Shown piece by piece: positions 24,445-34,799 of a DNA stretch of 36,006 nucleotides. This stretch comes from an uncultured Candidatus Thioglobus sp. Its GTDB lineage: Bacteria > Pseudomonadota > Gammaproteobacteria > PS1 > Pseudothioglobaceae. The stretch is from contig CAJQRX010000041.1 in the NCBI GenBank assembly GCA_905612405.1, positions 1-36,006 of the forward strand. The letters run 5' to 3'. The position numbers and the translations under genes were made by a program. The notes under the pieces are model-generated. The model was not told the origin of the DNA. It saw only the letters and a list, made by a program, of their open reading frames with translations, and searched no databases. How positions within the stretch are numbered: position 1 is the first letter of the stretch; every line of letters begins with the position of its first letter.

Positions 24445-24650
24445 ACAAAAAATTATAAGTTGTGTTGTTGATAAGAATCAAAACATCTTATAATTAGAAC
24501 AATGACTAACAATAGTGTAAAAATAAAACTGTAGATATCAACAAGATATGCACCACTTATACTATTGATTTTATTAAGAAAAAATTAGAAATTAACAGAA
24601 AATAAGTGCACTAATAATAATAATAATTAATTTATAAAGACAGACAGCCT
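24445..24650. other. Candidate replication origin (oriC), dnaA-dnaN intergenic region
   Basis: This is 206 nt of very AT-rich DNA between dnaA and dnaN. Two DnaA-box-like 9-mers face each other: TTATCAACA on the minus strand (24474-24466, one mismatch to TTATNCACA) and ATATCAACA on the plus strand (24535-24543, two mismatches). No perfect box is present. Near dnaN, five TAA triplets (24612-24626) resemble both an unwinding element and DnaA-trio sequence. Strand switching of gene blocks around dnaA supports an origin here. The divergent region upstream of dnaA (22940-23130) is the main alternative. Confidence 0.45.
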
Positions 24651-25754
24651 ATGAACACAGAATTAAGCGTTGAAGAATTAATTGAACCATTACAAACTGT
24701 AATTGGAGTTGTTGAAAAGAAACAAACTCTACCAATACTCTCACATGTGTTAATTCAGTTAAAAGATAAGACTCTAACTCTTACGACGACAGATATGGAG
24801 CTAGAAATAAGCGCTTCCAGTGAAATAAAAAGTGAAACAGAAATAACCTTTACAATATATGCAAAAGATCTAATAGATATTGTAAGAAAACTCCCAGAAA
24901 AAACTAAGATTAAATTTAAGATTGAAGAAAATAAAGTTTATTTAAATGCAAATAAAAATACATTTGAATTAAATACATTCAATCATTTGGATTTTCCCGC
25001 GCTTCCTAAAACTCAAAACACAACTGTAATAAAAATCAAACAAGAGGCACTGAAAGAACTAATAGAAAACACAAGTTTTTCTATGGGAAATCAAGATATA
25101 AGGGCTTATTTAAATGGGTTATTTTTTGAATTAAATAAAGACTCTTTAACTGTTGTAGCAACTGATGGTCACAGACTCTCAATTGGTGAGGTGAAACAAA
25201 GTAATAATTTGGAAGAAAGAAAAACAGTAATTCTGCCAAGAAAAGCAGTATTAGAACTTACCAAGCTTCTGAACAAAAGCACTCAAGATATGGCAGAAAT
25301 CCATCTTTCAGATAACTACTTCTCACTAGTAGACACAAATACTAAAATTATCAGCCGGCTAATTGATGGAAACTTTCCGAATTATAAACAAGTGATGCCG
25401 ACTGACTTTAGCAACACCATTGTTATAGATCGAGCAGATTTTTTATCTAGCCTTCAACAAGCATCAATTTTTGTTGACGAGAGAACCAAGGGTGTAAAGC
25501 TCGTTTTTAGAGATGATAAGCTTAGTATTTTTTCACATTCAGAAAGGGGAAGAGCTGAAACACAAATAGAAGTAACAAAGCAAGAAAAAGAACTTGAAAT
25601 CGCCTTTAATATTCACTATTTAATTTCTGTATTAGAAAAACTGGCCTCTAAAGAAGTCAACATGGTTATACCTGGCGGCGAAAACAAATCTTGCCTACTA
25701 AGTGCTATGGGTGATGAAAGCTATCAATATATAATCATGCCAATGAGAATCTAG
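24651..25754 (+). CDS. dnaN: DNA polymerase III beta subunit (sliding clamp)
   Basis: 367 aa, the family's usual length, with three clamp domains of about 120 residues each. The clamp dimerises around DNA and tethers polymerase III. Family motifs are KKQTLPILSHVLI (residues 23-35), TDGHRLSIGEV in domain 2, IDGNFPNYKQVMP, and the C-terminal ending YIIMPMRI, which forms part of the clamp-binding pocket. It lies downstream of dnaA across the candidate origin, and recF follows after 13 nt. Confidence 0.97.
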   Translation: MNTELSVEELIEPLQTVIGVVEKKQTLPILSHVLIQLKDKTLTLTTTDMELEISASSEIKSETEITFTIYAKDLIDIVRKLPEKTKIKFKIEENKVYLNANKNTFELNTFNHLDFPALPKTQNTTVIKIKQEALKELIENTSFSMGNQDIRAYLNGLFFELNKDSLTVVATDGHRLSIGEVKQSNNLEERKTVILPRKAVLELTKLLNKSTQDMAEIHLSDNYFSLVDTNTKIISRLIDGNFPNYKQVMPTDFSNTIVIDRADFLSSLQQASIFVDERTKGVKLVFRDDKLSIFSHSERGRAETQIEVTKQEKELEIAFNIHYLISVLEKLASKEVNMVIPGGENKSCLLSAMGDESYQYIIMPMRI

Positions 25755-25767
25755 AACAAGTTACTAA

Positions 25768-26853
25768 ATGGCAATAATTGAGAAACTACATGTCGCAAGA
25801 TTTAGAAACTTAAACAACCAGTATCTAGAACCGAACAAAAATATAAACCTAGTTCTGGGATCTAATGGCCAAGGAAAAACCAACTTTATTGAGTCGCTGT
25901 ATTATTTAGGGCACAATCGATCATTTAAGTCAAAAAACATAAAAGACGTTATTCCTTTTGATGAAGAACTTGTACAAATAAATGCAATAATCGATGGTGA
26001 GAAAACCACTTTAAATAAATCAAGAAGTAAAAGCACTATTGTAATTGGTGATAAGAAAATTACTAGTAACAGTCTCTTAAGTCAACACCTACCAACACAA
26101 ATTATTTCTCCTGATAGAGGGTTTATAGTCGGCGGAACTCCAAAACTGAAAAGATCTTATCTTGACTGGGGTGTTTTTCACAACAATAAAGAGATACTAA
26201 AAACATACAAATCATATAACAAAACCTTAAAAAATATAAATGCAATTCTAAACGGTAATAACCAAAACCAACTTAATGAATGGTTTTCAAAATACTCTTT
26301 ATTATCTGTTGAAATCTCTAATGCTAGAATAAACTATATACAAAAACTGACAAAAATGCTTAAAGAGAGTTCATTGAAAAAACTTGAAAGTTTTGTTGAA
26401 TCAACTAAAAGCTTGGAATTTGTCTTACAGACAGGATGGACAAAAGATGTTGATGGTCTAAACCATAACGAAATTAATCAGTATCTCCAAAACAACAAAA
26501 ACTCTTTTATAAGAACAAAACACTTGGGGTATGGCCCTCATAGGGCTTCAGTTGATTTCTACCTAGACAAAAAAAATGAGGGGTTTCTTTCAAGAGGTGA
26601 GCAAAAAAAGCTATCAATTGTATTTTGGATGCTTCAAGTACTTGTTTTAGCCAAAGAAAACTCGGCCCCAGTTGTTCTAATTGATGATATTTCTTCAGAG
26701 CTTGATCAAAATAAAATTAATTCAATACTTGATTTTTTAACAAACCTGAATATTCAAATATTCATAACTGATATTGGAAATAAAGAACTGCCTTTGGACC
26801 CCAAAAAAACAAATATTTACCGCATTGAAAAGGGTGTTATTGTAAGCGCATAA
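25768..26853 (+). CDS. recF: DNA replication and repair protein RecF
   Basis: 361 aa, an SMC-like ATPase that helps load RecA at single-stranded gaps with RecO and RecR. Walker A is GSNGQGKT at residues 31-38. The ABC-type signature LSRGEQKKLSI and the Walker B/D-loop PVVLIDDISSELDQ are in the C-terminal third. The start follows dnaN by 13 nt with no strong ribosome binding site, so translation is probably coupled. The sequence is rich in Lys and Asn, as expected for an AT-rich genome. Confidence 0.95.
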   Translation: MAIIEKLHVARFRNLNNQYLEPNKNINLVLGSNGQGKTNFIESLYYLGHNRSFKSKNIKDVIPFDEELVQINAIIDGEKTTLNKSRSKSTIVIGDKKITSNSLLSQHLPTQIISPDRGFIVGGTPKLKRSYLDWGVFHNNKEILKTYKSYNKTLKNINAILNGNNQNQLNEWFSKYSLLSVEISNARINYIQKLTKMLKESSLKKLESFVESTKSLEFVLQTGWTKDVDGLNHNEINQYLQNNKNSFIRTKHLGYGPHRASVDFYLDKKNEGFLSRGEQKKLSIVFWMLQVLVLAKENSAPVVLIDDISSELDQNKINSILDFLTNLNIQIFITDIGNKELPLDPKKTNIYRIEKGVIVSA

Positions 26854-26896
26854 GTAAAAAATTTCTTATAACAGTAACATGAAAAATGTTATATGA

Positions 26897-26928
26897 TTTA
26901 TCGATAAAGTTACTACCCGTGGTATAAT
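26897..26928 (+). promoter_or_regulatory. gyrB promoter with adjacent palindrome
   Basis: TGGTATAAT at 26920-26928 is a perfect extended -10, 24 nt before the gyrB ATG. No standard -35 is present at 17 nt. Instead a perfect 12-bp palindrome, TTTATCGATAAA (26897-26908), covers that position and could be a regulator site. Confidence 0.5.
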
Positions 26929-26943
26929 AAATTCATTTTTTAA

Positions 26944-29340
<2,397 letters not shown>

Positions 29341-29370
29341 TTAACAAAACTCCCCCGTGATTTAAATTCA

Positions 29371-29399
29371 AGCTGTTATGAATTTATTTATTAACAGCT
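29371..29399. other. Stem-loop after gyrB
   Basis: AGCTGTTA (29371-29378) and TAACAGCT (29392-29399) form a perfect 8-bp stem with a 13-nt AT-rich loop. No T-run follows, so it is not a classical terminator. It may be a processing or transcript-stabilising hairpin, or an operator for the phosphoribulokinase gene that starts 51 nt later. Confidence 0.45.
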
Positions 29400-29450
29400 C
29401 GACTAACTTTGTAAGATAATAAATATAGTTTTCTTATAATTGGTGGGGCT

Positions 29451-30311
29451 ATGTCAAAAAAACATCCTGTAATTGCCATAACTGGCTCATCTGGCGCTGG
29501 AACATCGACTGTCAAAAATGCCTTTAATCATATTTTTTCACGAGTGGGTGCTAAGCCAGTAATTATTGAAGGAGACAGTTTTCATAAGTTTGATCGTAAG
29601 CAAATGAAGAGTGTCATGAAGGTCGAAGACAAGAAAGGAAATAAATATTTTAGTCATTTTGGTCCAGAGGCAAACCACTTTGATTTTATTGAGAGTACAT
29701 TTAGAGATTATGGTGAAAAAGGCCATTGCAATCGTCGTTTCTATATTCATTCTGATGAAGAAGGCGCCCCCTTTGAAAAAAAAGCTGGAGAGTTTACTGA
29801 TTGGGAAGATGTCGGTAGAGACAGCGACCTACTTTTTTATGAAGGTCTTCATGGTGGTGTTAAAGATGGAAATATAGATGTCGCAAAATTTGTTGATTTA
29901 TTAATAGGGGTAGTTCCTGTAGTAAATTTAGAATGGATTCAAAAAATTCATAGAGATAAGGAGCAAAGAGGGTACTCGGCTGAGGCGACAGTAGATACAA
30001 TTCATAGAAGAATGTGGGACTACATTACTTACCTCACACCTCAGTTTTCCAGAACACATATTAATTTCCAGCGCGTTCCCACGGTAGATACTTCAAACCC
30101 TTTTATTGCAAGAGACATACCCACTCAGGACGAAAGTTTTGTAGTTGTTAGATTCCAAGATCATAAGTACTGCGATTTTGTTTATTTACAGGATATGGTT
30201 GCAGGCTCTTTTATGTCACGGCCAAATACTTTAGTTGTTCCAGGAGGCAAAATGGGGTTTGTAATGGAGCTAATATTAAGAGAACAAATCGAAAAGATGT
30301 TAAACCGTTAA
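29451..30311 (+). CDS. prk: Phosphoribulokinase, class I (proteobacterial type)
   Basis: 286 aa, ATP-dependent phosphorylation of ribulose 5-phosphate to ribulose 1,5-bisphosphate, the RuBisCO substrate. The P-loop GSSGAGTS starts at residue 12. IIEGDSFHKFDR supplies the catalytic Asp region, and LLFYEGLHGG, QKIHRDKEQRGYS and RRMWDYITYLTPQFSRTHINFQRVPTVDTSNPF are class I hallmarks. The length matches the octameric bacterial enzyme. E. coli has a Calvin-independent homologue (PrkB), so this gene suggests but does not prove carbon fixation. TATAAT (29435-29440) and a G-rich ribosome-binding stretch GGTGGGG lie just before the ATG. It converges on leuS. Confidence 0.93.
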   Translation: MSKKHPVIAITGSSGAGTSTVKNAFNHIFSRVGAKPVIIEGDSFHKFDRKQMKSVMKVEDKKGNKYFSHFGPEANHFDFIESTFRDYGEKGHCNRRFYIHSDEEGAPFEKKAGEFTDWEDVGRDSDLLFYEGLHGGVKDGNIDVAKFVDLLIGVVPVVNLEWIQKIHRDKEQRGYSAEATVDTIHRRMWDYITYLTPQFSRTHINFQRVPTVDTSNPFIARDIPTQDESFVVVRFQDHKYCDFVYLQDMVAGSFMSRPNTLVVPGGKMGFVMELILREQIEKMLNR

Positions 30312-30334
30312 AACTACTCCCAACATATATAATT

Positions 30335-32794
30335 TTATCTAACAACTACATTTATAAGCTTGTTTGGGACAACAATAACTTTAATTATTTCTTTGCCTTC
30401 TATATGCTTGCTAACGCCTTCGTCAGCCAAAGCTAATTCCTGAACTTCTTGATTGTCAGAGTTTAATGGAATCATCATTTTCGCTCTTAATTTTCCATTA
30501 ACTTGGGCAATGATTTGTATAGTGTCTTGAATAAGTGCAGATTCGTCAAAAACTGGCCAATTAGTATCTACTACAGCCTTTTTCCCACCCAGTAAAAGCC
30601 AAAGGTGGTGGCATAGATGAGGAATTACTGGGCTAAGGCACTTGACCATGATTTCAATTGACTCTTTCCTAACAGCAACGCCTTTTTCAGACATGTCTGT
30701 AAATTTAGACAAAGTATTGTTAAGTTCCATCATAGTCGCTATAGCGGTATTGAATGAATGTCTTCTACCTAAATCATCACCAACTTTTTTGAGTGCTAAA
30801 TGAGTTTTTTTCCTAACTTCTTTTTGCTCATCAGTTAGGTCTTCAAGATTAGACTTAGCGGTTTTATTGCCTTTATTGGAATCTACAAACCCAGTAACAA
30901 GACGATAAAATTTGTTTACAAACCTATAAGCACCCTCAATCCCGGTGTCCGACCACTCAAGATCTTGGGTTGGGGGAGCTGCAAATAGTATAAAAAGCCT
31001 TGCTGTATCAGCACCATACTTAGCAATCATTTCTTGGGGGTCAACTGTATTCCCTTTTGATTTGCTCATTTTAGCGCCATCTTTCAAAACCATCCCTTGT
31101 GTAAGAAGGTTTGTAAAAGGCTCATTCGCTTCAATTACCCCCTCGTCACGTAATAGTTTTGTGAAAAAACGCGAGTATAAAAGGTGTAAGATCGCATGCT
31201 CAATTCCACCTATATATTGATCTACAGGAAGCCAATAGTTGGCCCGCTCATCTAAAATAGCATTACTTTGATCAACACATGTGTACCTTGCAAAGTACCA
31301 AGAAGACTCAAAAAAAGTATCAAAAGTATCTGTTTCTCTATTGGCCTCTGCACCACACTTAGGACACAATACACTATAAAAATCAGGCATCTTTTTTAAT
31401 GGAGAGCCAACGCCATCAAGTTCAACATTTTCAGGAAGTCTCACAGGAAGGTTTTCGAGGCTTTCAGCAACATCCCCACAAGAAGGACAGTTAATTATTG
31501 GTATTGGGCAGCCCCAGTAGCGCTGTCTTGAAACGCCCCAATCTCTAAGACGATAATTAGTCTTTAGTTCTCCCATTTTTAAGGTTGAAAGCTTCTCACT
31601 AATTGCAGTAAACGCCTGGTCAAAGTCTAAACCGTTGAACTCGCCAGAGTTTATTAGGATTCCTTTTTCAGCGTAAGCTGCTTCACTCGTATCTACATTG
31701 CCATTCAGGTCAGAAATTACATTAACGATGGATATACTATATTTTTTTGCAAACTCATAGTCCCTTTGGTCATGAGCTGGAACGCTCATTACCGCTCCTG
31801 TTCCGTAACCCATAAGAACAAAATTTGCTATCCAAATTGGAGTAGATTCACCTGTGATTGGGTGAACACAAGTCAGTCCAGAGTCAACGCCTTTTTTCTC
31901 CATTGTTTCAATGGCTGCTTCAGCTGTTTCCATTTTTTTACACTCTTCAAGAAACATCTGAATCTCATTACTACTTTTTCCAGCCTTAATAGCAAGAGGG
32001 TGTTCTGAAGCAATTGCAAGGTAAGTAACGCCTAATAAAGTATCAGGTCTTGTGGTATAAACAGTTAGTGCGTCAGAATCAGTAAGCTTAAATTTAATAT
32101 CAAGTCCAACAGATTTACCAATCCAGTTCGTTTGCATCATTTTTACAGCATCTGGCCAGCCGTCGAGTTTTTGAATGTCCGCAAGAAGCTCTTCTGCATA
32201 ATCAGTTATTTTCATATACCACTGAGAAATCTCTTTCTTTTCAACGGGCGCGCCAGATCGCCAACCACAACCATCAATTACTTGCTCATTGGCTAAAACT
32301 GTTTGGTCTACAGGATCCCAGTTTACGACTGCTTTTTTCTTATATACAAGGCCTTTTTCAAACAATCTCACAAAAAACCATTGTTCCCAGCGATAGTACT
32401 CTGGATGACAAGTTGCTAACTCCCTTGACCAGTCATAACCAAACCCAAGCTCTATAAGCTGTTCTTTCATGTGCTTAATGTTTTCATAAGTCCACCCTGC
32501 AGGAGGAACCTGGTTTTTTATAGCAGCATTTTCAGCAGGCAGTCCAAATGCGTCCCAGCCAATAGGCTGCATAACATTCTTTCCTAGCATTTTTTGGTAT
32601 CTTGAAATTACATCACCAATACTATAGTTTCTAACATGGCCCATATGCAGTCTTCCAGAAGGATAAGGCAGCATTGAGAGGCAGAAGTACTTTTCTTTAC
32701 TTGTATCCTCAACCACAACAAATGAATTATTAGTATCCCAATACTGTTGCGCTTCTTTTTCAATTACAGCTGCGTTATATTCGTTTTGCATCAT
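30335..32794 (-). CDS. leuS: Leucyl-tRNA synthetase
   Basis: 819 aa, a class I synthetase that charges tRNA-Leu, including the tRNA-Leu(GAG) in this window. The HIGH motif is HMGH at residues 50-53 (PYPSGRLHMGHVRNYS). The editing domain has the TTRPDTLLGVTYLAIA signature, and the KMSKS motif is in GAKMSKSKGNTVDPQE. Zinc-type Cys clusters are visible in INCPSCGDV and VLCPKCGAEA. Two adjacent ATG codons are possible starts. It follows pyrD by 15 nt on the same strand and is probably co-transcribed with it. Confidence 0.97.
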   Translation of the reverse strand: MMQNEYNAAVIEKEAQQYWDTNNSFVVVEDTSKEKYFCLSMLPYPSGRLHMGHVRNYSIGDVISRYQKMLGKNVMQPIGWDAFGLPAENAAIKNQVPPAGWTYENIKHMKEQLIELGFGYDWSRELATCHPEYYRWEQWFFVRLFEKGLVYKKKAVVNWDPVDQTVLANEQVIDGCGWRSGAPVEKKEISQWYMKITDYAEELLADIQKLDGWPDAVKMMQTNWIGKSVGLDIKFKLTDSDALTVYTTRPDTLLGVTYLAIASEHPLAIKAGKSSNEIQMFLEECKKMETAEAAIETMEKKGVDSGLTCVHPITGESTPIWIANFVLMGYGTGAVMSVPAHDQRDYEFAKKYSISIVNVISDLNGNVDTSEAAYAEKGILINSGEFNGLDFDQAFTAISEKLSTLKMGELKTNYRLRDWGVSRQRYWGCPIPIINCPSCGDVAESLENLPVRLPENVELDGVGSPLKKMPDFYSVLCPKCGAEANRETDTFDTFFESSWYFARYTCVDQSNAILDERANYWLPVDQYIGGIEHAILHLLYSRFFTKLLRDEGVIEANEPFTNLLTQGMVLKDGAKMSKSKGNTVDPQEMIAKYGADTARLFILFAAPPTQDLEWSDTGIEGAYRFVNKFYRLVTGFVDSNKGNKTAKSNLEDLTDEQKEVRKKTHLALKKVGDDLGRRHSFNTAIATMMELNNTLSKFTDMSEKGVAVRKESIEIMVKCLSPVIPHLCHHLWLLLGGKKAVVDTNWPVFDESALIQDTIQIIAQVNGKLRAKMMIPLNSDNQEVQELALADEGVSKHIEGKEIIKVIVVPNKLINVVVR

Positions 32795-32809
32795 TAATTT
32801 TATAATTTT

Positions 32810-33748
32810 TTAATTTAAAGTAAGAGAGCCAACTAAAGACTGGACATCTTTTAAGTTATGCTCTAATAGATATTTACTAATTCCTTCATTTATTTCTTGG
32901 CAAACAAGGGGGTCATAAAACAGCGCAGTTCCAATACCAACTGTGTCTGCTCCAGCAATAATGAACTCAATCGCGTCCTTAGCCGACACAATTCCGCCCT
33001 GACCAATTATAGGAATATTATATTTTTTACTGACCTGGTAAACCTGATGAACTTTTAAAAGCGCAATCGGTTTTATCGCAGGACCAGAGAGCCCACCCTG
33101 ATTATTTCCTATTACTGGCTTTTGCTTTTCAATATCAATTGCCATGCCCATGACTGTGTTTATAACCGCGAGCCCGTCACTTCCAGCCTCAATACACCTC
33201 TTTGCATTAGATGCAATGTCTGTTTGATTTGGCGATAGTTTTGTAATAATTGGTTTAGACGTGTTTTTTCTACAAATCTCGACAACTCTAAAAGACATCT
33301 CTGGATCATTTCCAAAAGCAACACCACCCTCTTTTACATTTGGACATGAGATGTTTATTTCAATAGCATCAATATCAGAATCATCAAAATGCTTTGCAAT
33401 CTCACCGAATTCCTCAACAGTTGAGCCAGAAATATTAATAATGAACTTAGTTTCCGTTTTATCTAGCCCTGGCATGATGTCATTTATGACTGCATCAGTG
33501 CCTGGGTTTTGAAGGCCAATAGCATTGAGCATTCCGTTAGGAGTCTCAGCAATTCTATGAAGCCTGTTTCCAAGGCGTGTCTCTAGAGTAGTTCCTTTTA
33601 AGCAAACCGCACCAACATCAGAATTAGAGAAGCCCTTGATTCGTGTGTACTCTTCACCAAACCCAACACACCCTGAAAGCAAAATGATTGGTGAGTTTAA
33701 TGACATCCCACAAAAGCTTGTTTTAAGATTATTTTGCATTGTCGCCAT
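32810..33748 (-). CDS. pyrD: Dihydroorotate dehydrogenase, class 1B type
   Basis: 312 aa, an FMN TIM-barrel enzyme oxidising dihydroorotate to orotate in pyrimidine synthesis. The family is shown by KTSFCGMSLNSPIILLSGCVGFG, NISCPNVKEGG with the catalytic base Cys, LSPNQTDI, NNQGGLSGPAIKP and IGQGGI. A catalytic Cys in place of Ser, and the absence of an N-terminal membrane helix, mark class 1, and the length and pattern fit class 1B, which normally partners with PyrK (FAD/2Fe-2S). No pyrK is in the window. The coordinates give the longest frame. A start at the fourth codon (ATG 33739-33737) is attractive because the first ATG is part of a TATAAT -10 box. Confidence 0.92.
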   Translation of the reverse strand: MATMQNNLKTSFCGMSLNSPIILLSGCVGFGEEYTRIKGFSNSDVGAVCLKGTTLETRLGNRLHRIAETPNGMLNAIGLQNPGTDAVINDIMPGLDKTETKFIINISGSTVEEFGEIAKHFDDSDIDAIEINISCPNVKEGGVAFGNDPEMSFRVVEICRKNTSKPIITKLSPNQTDIASNAKRCIEAGSDGLAVINTVMGMAIDIEKQKPVIGNNQGGLSGPAIKPIALLKVHQVYQVSKKYNIPIIGQGGIVSAKDAIEFIIAGADTVGIGTALFYDPLVCQEINEGISKYLLEHNLKDVQSLVGSLTLN

Positions 33749-33765
33749 TATACTTTTATGGCGAC
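33741..33765 (-). promoter_or_regulatory. pyrD -10 box inside an inverted repeat
   Basis: GTCGCCAT (33741-33748) and ATGGCGAC (33758-33765) form a perfect 8-bp inverted repeat with a 9-nt spacer. On the minus strand TATAAT occupies 33752-33747, so transcription should begin close to 33740. That is at or beside the second candidate pyrD ATG (33739) and would give a leaderless message. The repeat could be an operator for pyrD and the divergent bioD. Confidence 0.45.
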
Positions 33766-33798
33766 TTAGGGGTTGATAACTTCGTCTAAAATGTCGCT

Positions 33799-34440
33799 AT
33801 GAATGGAGTTTTTATAACAGGCAGCAATACAGAGGTTGGAAAAACTACTGTAGCTATTGAAATTATTAAGCATCTTAGTAAGACAAGACAAGTCAAGGTT
33901 AGAAAGCCTGTTGAGACAAACTGTGATCTAGTAGATGGAAAATATATCCCAAAAGACGCTATTGTGCTAAATGATGCATGCAATTCAAACGAGCCTTTAA
34001 ATATAGTGTGTCCTAATTGTTTTGCTCTTGAGGCTAGCCCTGAAGAGGCTAGTGCAAAAATTGGAAAGACTCTTAGTTTAGAGGACTTAGTGAAAGTCTG
34101 TAATAATCAAGTGGGAGACAGTTTTGTTTTGGTAGAGGGGGCAGGTGGTATCTATTCTCCAATTGCAGATAGGTCGCTTAATTCTGATCTTGCTGTTTGT
34201 CTTCAGCTTCCTGTCATCATTGTTGTTCGAGACGAGTTAGGGGCTGTTAGTCAAGGGTTAATGGCTATTGAAGCCGCAAAGAAAAATAATTTAAAGGTTG
34301 GATGTCTTGTGTTAAACGAAATTAATTCAAATTCACTTTCTAATAAAGATTCTCTCATTGGGTACACAGATGTTCCAATACTTCCATTTTCAAAAGGTAA
34401 TTTGGAGTTTTTCTATTCTGAAATTGAAAGATTAATCTAA
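33799..34440 (+). CDS. bioD: Dethiobiotin synthetase
   Basis: 213 aa, catalysing ATP- and CO2-dependent ring closure of diaminopelargonate to dethiobiotin in biotin synthesis. The N-terminal P-loop GSNTEVGKTT (residues 8-17), the catalytic Lys36 in VRKPVETNC, and VEGAGGIYSPI (Mg/ATP region) are all present. It stands alone, with no other bio gene adjacent. It diverges from pyrD and its last 9 bp overlap the 3' end of sspB on the opposite strand. No clear Shine-Dalgarno precedes the ATG. Confidence 0.93.
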   Translation: MNGVFITGSNTEVGKTTVAIEIIKHLSKTRQVKVRKPVETNCDLVDGKYIPKDAIVLNDACNSNEPLNIVCPNCFALEASPEEASAKIGKTLSLEDLVKVCNNQVGDSFVLVEGAGGIYSPIADRSLNSDLAVCLQLPVIIVVRDELGAVSQGLMAIEAAKKNNLKVGCLVLNEINSNSLSNKDSLIGYTDVPILPFSKGNLEFFYSEIERLI

Positions 34441-34791
34441 GATAGTTAGGTTCGGCTTCTTATTTTTTTGATCAAGAAGCTCTGATTTGTTATCAAAAAA
34501 CATTCCTTCGCCATTTTCTTTAGCATAAATAGATAATACCGCACTGCATGGCACGGTGATTTTTTCAGACCTTCCATTAAATCTCGCCTTAAAGCTAATA
34601 GACTCATTGGTTATTACTCGGCCTTCTGTTGCTGAGGAGGCAATGTTTAAAACAATCTTACATTCACTTGCAAAGCCTTCAGGAACTGAAACACCAGGTT
34701 TTTCAGAGTTAACTAGTATATGAGGCGTAAAACTAGAGTCCTCTATCCAATCACAGTATGCTCGGATTAGATAGGGGACTACGCTTGACAT
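34432..34791 (-). CDS. sspB: ClpXP adaptor SspB
   Basis: 119 aa, smaller than E. coli SspB (about 165 aa). It keeps the substrate-binding domain (PYLIRAYCDWIEDSSFTPHILV; VLNIASSATEGRVITNESISFKARFNG; IPC-type strand VPCSAVLSIYAKENGEGMFF). SspB delivers ssrA-tagged, ribosome-stalled products to ClpXP. The linker is short and ends in KKPNLTILD, at the position of the ClpX-binding tail (E. coli LRVVK), but with an acidic last residue. It follows sspA by 8 nt in the petC-sspA-sspB order. Confidence 0.9.
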   Translation of the reverse strand: MSSVVPYLIRAYCDWIEDSSFTPHILVNSEKPGVSVPEGFASECKIVLNIASSATEGRVITNESISFKARFNGRSEKITVPCSAVLSIYAKENGEGMFFDNKSELLDQKNKKPNLTILD

Positions 34792-34799
34792 GGGTTTTA

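Noticed and set aside
29435-29440. TATAAT just before prk as a full promoter
   Set aside because: Only a lone -10 in very AT-rich DNA. The nearest -35-like TTGTAA is 20 nt away, so it is mentioned in the gene entry but not called.
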